NCBI RefSeq assembly: GCF_016654115.1
Contig: NZ_JAEQAZ010000012.1
Coordinates: 1 to 64,000 of the forward strand
Origin: Streptomyces sp. MBT53
GTDB taxonomy: Bacteria; Actinomycetota; Actinomycetes; Streptomycetales; Streptomycetaceae
Direction: 5' to 3'
Length of the DNA: 64,000 nt
In this document: one piece after another, positions 10,161 to 17,592 of the stretch
Layout of the letters: each line of letters begins with the position of its first letter
How positions within the stretch are numbered: position 1 is the stretch's first letter
Translations under genes and position numbers: made by a program
Notes under the pieces: generated by a model
Seen by the model: the letters and a program-made list of their open reading frames with translations, nothing else
Database searches by the model: none
Told to the model about the DNA's origin: nothing

Positions 10161-10195
10161 CAAAAAACCCCTCGTGCCGTGAGGCAAGCGAGGGG
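10161..10195 (-). terminator. ilvB attenuator: hairpin with U-tract
   Basis: CCCCTCG (10168-10174) pairs with CGAGGGG (10189-10195), followed on the minus strand by six T (10162-10167), a true Rho-independent terminator. It lies between the leader peptide stop (10250) and the ilvB start (10087), as expected for transcription attenuation. Intrinsic terminators with clean U-tracts are uncommon in this GC-rich genome, which strengthens the call. Confidence 0.9.
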
Positions 10196-10249
10196 AGCGC
10201 GCCGGGTGCGGTCGCTGGGAGTTCCGGGTCCGTCCGGAGGTCACCAGCG

Positions 10250-10291
10250 TCAGCCGACGCGCTTTCCAAGTACGAGAATTCGGGTGCGCAT
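10250..10291 (-). CDS. ilvB leader peptide MRTRILVLGKRVG
   Basis: A 13-codon peptide begins at ATG 10291, after a purine-rich GGGGGGAGGG, and ends at TGA 10250. Its Ile-Leu-Val-Leu run places the regulated amino acids' codons where a ribosome would stall if charged tRNAs were short. The terminator at 10161-10195 would then not form, letting RNA polymerase read into ilvBNC. Leader peptides of this sequence upstream of ilvB are, from memory, a recognised Streptomyces feature. It is too short for normal gene finding. Confidence 0.9.
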   Translation of the reverse strand: MRTRILVLGKRVG

Positions 10292-10322
10292 GGGACTGAC
10301 CCTCCCCCCGGCACGCACCGAC

Positions 10323-10328
10323 TGTCAA
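10323..10328 (-). promoter_or_regulatory. Candidate -35 (TTGACA) of the ilvB leader transcript
   Basis: A perfect TTGACA lies 32 bases before the leader ATG and overlaps the stop codon of the upstream GGDEF-EAL gene. No good -10 is seen at the normal spacing, so the assignment is weak. Confidence 0.3.
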
Positions 10329-13300
10329 GTGGGTGGGACGGGAGTCTCATTATGTGAGCGGAGGGCCGTTCCGCCCCCGAAAACGACGGGCACACCACTG
10401 GTGTACACCCCCGGGGCGCCGCCCGCGAACGCGGGCTCCGCAGGCCCGTGCGGCACCGGATAGTGGCCGCAGGACAGGGCCCGGCGCAGCCGGTACTCGT
10501 CCAGCGGTCCGGAGAAGGCCATGCCCTGCCCGTGCGTACAGCCCATCGCGCGCAGGGCGACCACCTGTTCCGGCAGGTCGACCCCGTCGGCCACGGACTG
10601 CAGCCCGAGGTCCCCGGCGATCCGCAGCAGCCCGCTGGTGATCTTGTGCAGCCGCGCGGACTCGACGACGCCCTCGACCAGACTGCGGTCCAGTTTCAGT
10701 ACGTCGACGGGGAGCCGCCGTAGCGTCGTGATGGTCGCGTAGCCGCTGCCGAAGCCGTCCAGGGCGATCCGGACGCCCAGCCGCCGAAGGGCGGTCAGGC
10801 GGCGCTCCAGCTCGTCCAGGGAGACGCGGGGGTCGGTGTCGGACAGCTCGACGACCAGGGAACCGGACGGCAGCCCGTGCCGGGTCAGCAGGGCCTCGAT
10901 CGAGCCGAGCGGCATCGACTTGTCCAGCAGCCGCCGGGCGCTCATCCGGACGGCCACGGACACGGCGGGCCCGGCCGCCAGGCGCTCGGCGGCCTGCTCC
11001 ACGGCCTCCTCCAGCATCCAGCGCCCCAGCTCGGCGGTCCGGTCGCTGTCCTCGGCCACCCGCAGGAACTCGGCCGGCGTGAACAGCACCCCCTGCGACG
11101 AACGCCATCGCGCCTGTGTGGAGACCGACGTGATCCGGCCGTCCGTCAGCGACACCACGGGCTGGTGCAGCAGCGCGAACTCACCGTCGTGCAGCGCGGC
11201 CCGCAGCCGCGTCGCCAACTCCGCCTTCCGTACGACGTCCTGCTGCATCTGCGGGGCGTACAGCTCGACCCGGCCCTTGCCGGCGCCCTTCGCGCGGTAC
11301 ATCGCGAGGTCGGCGTTGCGCAGCAACTCCCCCGCGCCCAGGCCCGGTTCGGCGAAGGCGACGCCGATGGAGGCGGCGACACGGACATCGTTGCCGTCGA
11401 TCACGTACGGCTGGGACAGGGTGATGCGCAGGCGGTCGGCGAGTTCCATGATGTGCCGCTCGCGGGCGGCCCGGTCCCGGGTGCCGTCACCGACGATCAG
11501 GGCAGCGAACTCGTCACCGCCGAGCCGGGACGCGGTGTCGCCGTGCCGGACCGCGCCGTCGAGCCTGCGGGCGGCCTGGATCAGGAGCTCGTCACCGGCC
11601 TGGTGGCCGATGGTGTCGTTGACGGCCTTGAAGCCGTCGAGGTCGATGAAGAGCACGGCGGTACCGCGGTCGGTGGAGCGGCGGCCGGACAGTGCCTGCT
11701 GGACCCGCCTGGTGAACAGGGCACGGTTGGGCAGGTCGGTGAGCGGGTCGTGCTCGGCGTTGTGCTGCAACTGCGCCTGGAGGCGCACGCGTTCGGTCAC
11801 GTCCCGGCTGTTGAAGATCAGGCCGCCATGATGACGGTTGACGGTCGACTCGACGTTGAGCCAGCCGCCGTCGCCGGACCGGAAACGGCACTCGATACGG
11901 GTGTTGGACTCCTCGAAGGGACTGGCGGCGAGGAAGCGGCGCACCTCGTGCACCACACAGCCCAGATCCTCGGGGTGGATGAGCGAGGCCAGTTCGTTCC
12001 CGACGAGTTCCTCCGCGGCCTTGCCGTAGACACCGGCGGCGGCCGGGGAGACGTAGCGCAGGATGCCGTTCGGGGCGGCGATCATGATGACGTCGCTGGA
12101 GCCCTGCACCAGGGAGCGGAAGTGGTTCTCCTTCTGGGCCAGTTCCTGGGTGAGGGTGATGTTGTCGAGCAGCATGATGCCCTGGCGGACCACGAGGGCG
12201 AGCACCACGCAGCCCGCGGTGATGAGCACCACGCGGTCGGGGCTGCGGCCGTTGAGGACGTTGTAGAGGATCCCCAACGTGCAGACGGCGGCGGCGAGAT
12301 ACGGGGTGAGCGCGGCCAGTGAGCCGGCGATGGGCCGGGTGGCCGGATAGCGGCCGTGGTCGGCGCCCGGCGCGGCTGCCGGGTGCTGGACGCCGGCGCG
12401 CTGTCCGGGCCGGTGTTCGTGCACCACGCGCGTGTGCCCGTCGTCCTCGGGCTGGGTGTGCCGGGGCGCGGCCCAGGGGGCGTAGGCGAGGAGCAGTGAG
12501 CCGGCGAACCAGCCCGCGTCGAGCAACTGGCCCGAGTGGTAGTTGTTGTGGAGCAGCGGTGAGGTGAACAGGGCGTCGCACATCACGGTCAGGGCCAGCG
12601 CGCCGATCGCGGTGTTCACGGCGGTGCGGTTGACCGAGGAGCGCCGGAAGTGCAGCGCGAGGACCATGCTGACCAGGGCGATGTCGAGCAGCGGGTACGC
12701 CAGGGAGAGCGCGGTGTGGGCCACGCTCGGCCCGTCGAACTTGGCGGCCTGGGCCAGCGCGAGGCTCCAGGAGAGCGTGAGCAGCGAGCCGCCGATCAGC
12801 CAGGCGTCGAGCGCCAGACAGACCCAACCGGCTTTGGTGACGGGCCGTTTGGCCAGCACCAGGAGGCCGACGATGGCGGGCGGCGCGAAGCACAGGAAGA
12901 ACAGGTCGGCGAAGCTGGGGCTGGGCACCTGCCGCTCCAGGACGACCTCGTACCACCCCCAGACCCCGTTGCCCAGTGCCGCCATCGCCGAGGAGAGCGA
13001 GAACAGCAGCCAGGCGGGTCGAAAGCGGATACGGCGGCTTCGCGCGTAGAGGAAGCACGAGACGGCGGCGGTACCGGCCGCCGCGCTGAGCCCGAAGTCG
13101 CCCATGATCAGGGCGACTTGGTGGGAACCCCAGTCGAGCGCGGAACCGACGGCGTATCCCGCGCACACCAGGGCCAGGACGAGTTGCTGGACCAGGCCCC
13201 AGCCGCCGGAGGCCGGCGGTCGTGGCTGCCGCGCTCCCGGCGAAGTCCGGTCCCGGAGCGCCCCGTTGAGGGTGGTCCTCGCAGACGGTGGCGAACTCAC

Positions 13301-13531
13301 CGGGCCCTCCCGGTCCGCGTCGCTCCCGGGTCCCGCAGGCCCCGGTGTGCTGAATGGGCGTGCCTGCGGCGGCTGTTGTGCCTGCGGTGGTGATGGCTGG
13401 AGTGGCTGTGCCGACCACCCTGACCGCTGTGGCTGCCGTGACCGCTGTGATTGCCGTGGTGGCCGCGTCTGCGCGCGGCGGTGCGCCAGGGTCGCCGTCG
13501 GCGGCCCCGCCGCGTCGGATCGCTCGTCCAT
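10325..13531 (-). CDS. cdgC: Membrane PAS-GGDEF-degenerate EAL protein, CdgC-like
   Basis: A 1068-residue c-di-GMP protein. Order: disordered Pro/Gln/Arg-rich N-terminus (~1-115), about eight membrane helices (~115-460), PAS domain (~467-585, SSDVIMIAAPNGILRYVSPA), GGDEF domain (~590-747, HDPLTDLPNRALF and an intact RLGGDEFAAL) and an EAL-like domain (~764-1017). The catalytic EAL motif reads STQ in VSTQARW, DDFG is DGFG, and AEGVE is ADGVD, so phosphodiesterase activity is unlikely while cyclase activity looks possible. The place beside ilvB and the architecture match S. coelicolor SCO5511/CdgC from memory. ATG 13531 is chosen; GTG 13561 is possible. Confidence 0.85.
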   Translation of the reverse strand: MDERSDAAGPPTATLAHRRAQTRPPRQSQRSRQPQRSGWSAQPLQPSPPQAQQPPQARPFSTPGPAGPGSDADREGPVSSPPSARTTLNGALRDRTSPGARQPRPPASGGWGLVQQLVLALVCAGYAVGSALDWGSHQVALIMGDFGLSAAAGTAAVSCFLYARSRRIRFRPAWLLFSLSSAMAALGNGVWGWYEVVLERQVPSPSFADLFFLCFAPPAIVGLLVLAKRPVTKAGWVCLALDAWLIGGSLLTLSWSLALAQAAKFDGPSVAHTALSLAYPLLDIALVSMVLALHFRRSSVNRTAVNTAIGALALTVMCDALFTSPLLHNNYHSGQLLDAGWFAGSLLLAYAPWAAPRHTQPEDDGHTRVVHEHRPGQRAGVQHPAAAPGADHGRYPATRPIAGSLAALTPYLAAAVCTLGILYNVLNGRSPDRVVLITAGCVVLALVVRQGIMLLDNITLTQELAQKENHFRSLVQGSSDVIMIAAPNGILRYVSPAAAGVYGKAAEELVGNELASLIHPEDLGCVVHEVRRFLAASPFEESNTRIECRFRSGDGGWLNVESTVNRHHGGLIFNSRDVTERVRLQAQLQHNAEHDPLTDLPNRALFTRRVQQALSGRRSTDRGTAVLFIDLDGFKAVNDTIGHQAGDELLIQAARRLDGAVRHGDTASRLGGDEFAALIVGDGTRDRAARERHIMELADRLRITLSQPYVIDGNDVRVAASIGVAFAEPGLGAGELLRNADLAMYRAKGAGKGRVELYAPQMQQDVVRKAELATRLRAALHDGEFALLHQPVVSLTDGRITSVSTQARWRSSQGVLFTPAEFLRVAEDSDRTAELGRWMLEEAVEQAAERLAAGPAVSVAVRMSARRLLDKSMPLGSIEALLTRHGLPSGSLVVELSDTDPRVSLDELERRLTALRRLGVRIALDGFGSGYATITTLRRLPVDVLKLDRSLVEGVVESARLHKITSGLLRIAGDLGLQSVADGVDLPEQVVALRAMGCTHGQGMAFSGPLDEYRLRRALSCGHYPVPHGPAEPAFAGGAPGVYTSGVPVVFGGGTALRSHNETPVPPT

Positions 13532-13746
13532 AGGCCGTGCATCGCCCGTCGCCCCCCTCACAGTCTGAAATGTCCGTCCCCGGCGCCGAACGGTGCGCGG
13601 CGCAGCCCCTGCCGGGACGATACACCAGTCTCGTCACTCAGGGACATAGTTCCTCTACGCTCCGTGACGACCAGCGGAGATGCGTACACGCCCCGCTTCC
13701 GGAAGGTTGCGGAGGGTACCGGAAGCGGATTGCACGCCTGTTGCGG

Positions 13747-14694
13747 CTACTCGGTTGGTCCTGTCGTAAGGATCACGTTGCGCAGCGGCTCATGGTTCAC
13801 GAACCGTCCCAACTGGTCCACAACCAGACGCTTCGCACGCGGCAGGAACGCCGACGTGGGCCCGCCGACATGCGGACTGATCAGCACACCCGGCGCCTGC
13901 CACAACGGGTGCCCCTGGGGCAGCGGTTCGGGGTCGGTGACGTCCAACGCGGCGGTGATACGGCCACTTTCCAGCTCGGCGAGCAGCGCCTTGGTGTCCA
14001 CGACGGGACCGCGGGCCACGTTGACCAGCAGCGCCCCGTCCTTCATCCGGGCCAGGAACTCGGCGTCGACCAGGTGACGGGTGGTCTCCGTGAGGGGCGT
14101 GGACAGGATGACGACGTCCGCGTCCGGGAGCAGGGCGGGCAGTTCGGTGAGCGGATGCACCGGCCCGCGCTCCGTGGTGCGCCCGGAGCGCGCCACGCGC
14201 GCCACCCGCGCGAGCTCGAAGGGAGTGAGCCGGTCCTCGATGGCGGCTCCGATCGCGCCGTAGCCGACGATGAGGACGGACCGGTCGGCGAGCGCCGGCC
14301 GGAACCCACCGAGCCACTCCCCCTTGTCCTGCGCCCGCACGAAGTCGGGGACGCCCCGCAGCGAGGCGAGGATCAAGGTCAGCGCCAACTCACCGGTGCT
14401 CGCCTCGTGCACCCCGCGCGCATTGCACAACCGCACACCGGGGCGCAGGTACTTGAGCCCCGGCTGCACATGGTCGATACCGGCCGACAGCGTCTGCACG
14501 ACCTCCACGGAGCCCATCGCGGGGAGCGGCCGTACACCGATCTCGCTGCTCTTCATGTAGGGCACGACGTAGAAGGCGCAGTCGGCCGGGTCCGCGGGGA
14601 AGTCCTCACCTCCGTCCCAGAACAGGTAGTTGGGCCCCACGGGGAGCCCTTCGATCTCCTCCGGGGGGATGGGCAGCCATACGTCGACAGTCAT
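13747..14694 (-). CDS. D-isomer-specific 2-hydroxyacid dehydrogenase
   Basis: A 315-residue NAD(P)-dependent 2-hydroxyacid dehydrogenase. The Rossmann loop is VLIVGYGAIGAAIEDRL (~residues 142-158). The conserved catalytic residues appear as VNVARGPVVDT (Arg), DVTDPEPLPQGHPLW (acid) and SPHVGG (His). The N-terminal catalytic half is short, as in the phosphoglycerate dehydrogenase-like or glyoxylate reductase subgroup. The substrate cannot be assigned. ATG 14694 is the only sensible start; no clear ribosome site is present. It is divergent from the aldo/keto reductase, 76 bases away. Confidence 0.88.
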   Translation of the reverse strand: MTVDVWLPIPPEEIEGLPVGPNYLFWDGGEDFPADPADCAFYVVPYMKSSEIGVRPLPAMGSVEVVQTLSAGIDHVQPGLKYLRPGVRLCNARGVHEASTGELALTLILASLRGVPDFVRAQDKGEWLGGFRPALADRSVLIVGYGAIGAAIEDRLTPFELARVARVARSGRTTERGPVHPLTELPALLPDADVVILSTPLTETTRHLVDAEFLARMKDGALLVNVARGPVVDTKALLAELESGRITAALDVTDPEPLPQGHPLWQAPGVLISPHVGGPTSAFLPRAKRLVVDQLGRFVNHEPLRNVILTTGPTE

Positions 14695-14770
14695 GGTCAG
14701 GAGGCTATGTCAGGGCCACGCGCGCGTAGAGGTTAGGTTGGTGGGCCAGGAGAGGGAGGGTCACGAGCAG

Positions 14771-15769
14771 GTGGAGCGCAGGACGATCGGTGCGGGGGCG
14801 CTCTCGATGGGGGCCGTCGGGCTCGGCTGCATGCCGATGAACTGGGCGTACAGCGGGTCGCGGCAGCGGGGCGACGAGTCGGTCAGGGCCGTGCACCGGG
14901 CGCTCGATCTGGGCATGACGCTGCTGGACACCGCCGACATGTACGGCCCGTTCACCAACGAGCTTTTGTTGGGGCGGGTGTTGAAGGAGCGGCGGCAGGA
15001 CGCGTTCGTGTCGACCAAGGTCGGCCTGCTGGTCGGCGAACAGCACATCGTGGCCAACGGCCGCCCCGGCTATGTGAGACGTGCCTGCGACGCCTCGCTG
15101 CGCCGCCTGCAGACCGAGGTGATCGACCTCTACCAACTGCACCGCGCCGACCCCGAGGTCCCGGTCGAGGAGACCTGGGGCGCCATGGCGGACCTCGTAC
15201 AGGCCGGAAAAGTAAGGGCGTTGGGCATGTGCGCGGTCGGCGCCCGCTCCGCGCGCCGGCCCGGGGCGCGGCTGCATGACGGAACGATCCGCCAACTCCG
15301 GCGCGTGCAGCAGGTGTTCCCGGTGACGGCGGTGCAGGCCGAGCTGTCGGTGTGGTCGACGGAGGCCCTGGACGCACTCCTCCCGTGGTGCGCGGCGCGC
15401 GGGGTCGGTTTCCTCGCGGCGATGCCCCTCGGCAACGGCTTCCTGACCGGCACCCTGACCCCGGGCGAGGGCTTCGAACCCGACGACGTGCGCGCCCGCC
15501 ACCCCCGCTTCACCGCCGAGATGACCGCCGCGAACCAGCCGATCGTGGCGGGCCTGCGCCGCGTGGCCCGCCGGCACGGCCCGGAGGTCACCCCGGCCCA
15601 GGTGGCCCTGGCCTGGACCCTGGCGCAGGGCCCGCACGTGGTACCGGTCCCGGGCACCAAGCAGGAACGCTGGGTGACGGAGAACGCGGAGGCGGCGGAA
15701 CTCCGCCTCACCCCGGAAGACCTCACGGAGGTGGCGGAACTGCCGACGGCGCTGGGCTCCTGGGACTAG
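14771..15769 (+). CDS. Aldo/keto reductase
   Basis: A 332-residue (alpha/beta)8 NADP-dependent oxidoreductase. The family signature is complete: GLGCMPMNWAY, the catalytic Asp and Tyr in MTLLDTADMYGPFTNELLLG, Lys in VSTKVGL, and His in IDLYQLHRADPEVPVEETWG. The C-terminal cofactor motif is VVPVPGTKQERWVTEN. It is similar to the AKR13-type family common in Streptomyces; the substrate is unknown. GTG 14771 is chosen because it opens the RRTIG strand and GGAGGG lies ten bases upstream; GTG 14741 would add ten residues. A palindromic repeat begins two bases after the stop. Confidence 0.88.
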   Translation: MERRTIGAGALSMGAVGLGCMPMNWAYSGSRQRGDESVRAVHRALDLGMTLLDTADMYGPFTNELLLGRVLKERRQDAFVSTKVGLLVGEQHIVANGRPGYVRRACDASLRRLQTEVIDLYQLHRADPEVPVEETWGAMADLVQAGKVRALGMCAVGARSARRPGARLHDGTIRQLRRVQQVFPVTAVQAELSVWSTEALDALLPWCAARGVGFLAAMPLGNGFLTGTLTPGEGFEPDDVRARHPRFTAEMTAANQPIVAGLRRVARRHGPEVTPAQVALAWTLAQGPHVVPVPGTKQERWVTENAEAAELRLTPEDLTEVAELPTALGSWD

Positions 15770-15770
15770 G

Positions 15771-15880
15771 TCGTGTCCGCAAGGTCCCGTCGTCCGCCCG
15801 GAGGGCGGGCCCTGCGGCGTCCGGTGCGTGCTCTGGGGTTCCCCCGGCTGAAGGCTGGGGGAGGGACTTCGCGGACACGG
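15771..15880. repeat. Dispersed palindromic element, 110 bases
   Basis: The outer arms CGTGTCCGC (15772-15780) and GCGGACACG (15871-15879) are perfect complements, continued inward by AAGGTCCC/GGGACTT. Inside lie two smaller palindromes: CCGCCC/GGGCGG at 15794-15808 and CCCCCGGC/GGCTGGGGG at about 15840-15862. The whole unit can fold as a branched hairpin. Positions 15811-15834 match 6270-6293 at 22 of 24 bases, so it belongs to a repeat family. It may act as the terminator of the aldo/keto reductase gene. Confidence 0.75.
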
Positions 15881-16199
15881 CCCAGAACCTGTCCGGCGGA
15901 TCAGGGCGCCGGGAAGCGGTGGCAACTGATCGGCGCCGGTGAGCGGGGTGCGGTGCGTGCGGCTGCGGGTGCGGCTGCCGCGTTGTCGCCGGTCTCCCCC
16001 GGTCTCGGGCTCCGCTCGACCGGGCGGGGCCCCGTCGCTCCGCGTCGCCTGCGGCGGAGCCCCTGATGGCAACGCCTCCGCCGTCTTACGGCCGCACGCG
16101 GGACAGGGCTCGATCCTGCGTCGGTCGTCGATGATCGGGAACCTGTGCGGCGCGAGCGGTGTATGACAAGTAGAACCCGCCCGTCGAAGGGACCTGATC
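15881..16199. other. Unassigned intergenic stretch
   Basis: About 320 bases of very GC-rich sequence without a supported gene separate the dispersed palindrome from the sugar-dehydrogenase gene. It contains GGCGGAGCC-type fragments similar to repeats elsewhere in the window (near 58670). The promoter of the gene at 16200 should lie at its right end, but I see no convincing -35/-10 pair. Confidence 0.4.
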
Positions 16200-17369
16200 G
16201 TGCAACGTCGAGTCGTGTCGGCCGCCCTGGCCGTGACCGCACTCCTGCTGACGGCCGGCTGCTCCTCCGGCGACGGCACACTGCCAGGCTCCCGCACCAC
16301 CGCGCCGTTCGGCAGCGCCGGTACGGCCACGGGGTCGTCGTCCTCCGGACAGCCCGCCGCGCAGCTCCCGCCCGCCAAGGGCACGGTGAAGGTGCTGCGC
16401 ACGGTCACCGAGGGCCTGAAGACCCCCTGGGGCCTGGCCGCGCTGCCCGACGGGAACCTGCTCGTCTCCTCCCGCGACGACGGCACGATCACCCGGATCA
16501 CCGAGAAGACCGGCCGGAAGACCGAGCTGGGCAGTGTCTCCGGGGTCTCCGCGGCGGGCGAGGGCGGCCTCCTCGGCATCGCACTCTCCCCGGACTACGC
16601 CTCGGACCACATGATCTACGCCTACTTCACCTCGGCCTCGGACAACCGCATCGTCCGCATGCTGTACGACGAGAAGAAGCCCGCCGGTGAACAGCTGGGC
16701 GCCCCGGACACGATCTTCAAGGGCATCCCCAAGGGCTATATCCACAACGGCGGCCGGATCGCCTTCGGCCCGGACGGGATGCTGTACGCGGGCACGGGCG
16801 AGAGCGGTCAGCGGGGTCTGGCACAGGACAAGAAGTCCCTGGGCGGCAAGATCCTGCGACTGACCCCGGAGGGCGACCCGGCGCCGGGCAACCCGTTCCC
16901 GAACTCGGCGGTGTACACCTACGGCCACCGCAATGTGCAGGGTCTGGCCTGGGACTCCAAGCAGCGGCTGTTCGCCTCGGAGTTCGGCCAGGACACCTGG
17001 GACGAGCTGAACGCGATCACACCGGGCGACGACTACGGCTGGCCGAACGCGGAGGGCAAGGGCAGCGACCCCAAGTACCACAACCCGATCACCCAGTGGC
17101 ACACGGACGACGCCTCCCCCAGCGGCATCGCCTATGCCGAGGGCTCCATATGGATGGCGGGCCTGAAGGGACAGCGCCTGTGGCGCATCCCGCTGGACGG
17201 CACCAAGGCGTCGGCCGCCCCGCAGTCCTTCCTCAACGGCGAGTACGGCCGCCTGCGCACGGTGGTGTCGGCCGGCGACGACAAGCTGTGGCTGGTGACC
17301 AGCAACACGGACGGGCGAGGCACGCCTAAGTCGGGGGACGACCGGATTCTGGAGCTTCAGGTGTCGTAG
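16200..17369 (+). CDS. PQQ-type glucose/sorbosone dehydrogenase lipoprotein
   Basis: A 389-residue exported lipoprotein. The signal peptide ends in LLTAGC, with lipidated Cys21, followed by a Ser/Gly/Thr-rich tether. From ~residue 60 a six-bladed propeller of the GSDH family is recognisable: TPWGLAALPDGNLLVSSRDDGTI, GEGGLLGIALSPDY, YIHNGGRIAFGPDGMLYAGTGE, YGHRNVQGLAWD, EFGQDTWDELNAI and SGIAYAEG. Family members oxidise sugars with pyrroloquinoline quinone outside the membrane, though many actinobacterial members have no proven substrate. GTG 16200 has GAAGGGA upstream. It overlaps the convergent small gene by 44 bases. Confidence 0.88.
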   Translation: MQRRVVSAALAVTALLLTAGCSSGDGTLPGSRTTAPFGSAGTATGSSSSGQPAAQLPPAKGTVKVLRTVTEGLKTPWGLAALPDGNLLVSSRDDGTITRITEKTGRKTELGSVSGVSAAGEGGLLGIALSPDYASDHMIYAYFTSASDNRIVRMLYDEKKPAGEQLGAPDTIFKGIPKGYIHNGGRIAFGPDGMLYAGTGESGQRGLAQDKKSLGGKILRLTPEGDPAPGNPFPNSAVYTYGHRNVQGLAWDSKQRLFASEFGQDTWDELNAITPGDDYGWPNAEGKGSDPKYHNPITQWHTDDASPSGIAYAEGSIWMAGLKGQRLWRIPLDGTKASAAPQSFLNGEYGRLRTVVSAGDDKLWLVTSNTDGRGTPKSGDDRILELQVS

Positions 17370-17556
17370 CGGACGCGTCGCCGTCATCGGCGGAGGGGTC
17401 CGGCAGGCGTACGACGACCTTGCCGGACTCCAGGTCTATCGGGCCGCGTCCGGGGTCGCCGTCGGCGACGTCGACCCTGGTCAGCTCCAGCCGGTTGGCC
17501 TCGTCCTGGGTGTGCTTGCGGCCCGGTGAGAACAGTTCCTCGAACATGTTGAACAC
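17326..17556 (-). CDS. Small conserved protein, DUF6191-like
   Basis: A 76-residue hydrophilic protein starting MFNMFEELFSPGRKHTQDEA and containing DGDPGRGPIDLESGKVVVRLP. This is recognisable, from memory, as a conserved Streptomyces small protein (DUF6191 type) with no known function. GTG 17556 has GGGGAGG four bases upstream, which decides the start. No signal peptide or membrane segment is present. The 3' end overlaps the convergent sugar-dehydrogenase gene. It lies 36 bases downstream from no other minus-strand start; its upstream neighbour is the LuxR gene ending at 17593. Confidence 0.75.
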   Translation of the reverse strand: MFNMFEELFSPGRKHTQDEANRLELTRVDVADGDPGRGPIDLESGKVVVRLPDPSADDGDASATTPEAPESGRPPT

Positions 17557-17592
17557 GGGGCCTCCCCTGGCCGGTCCCCTACAGCGTACGAC

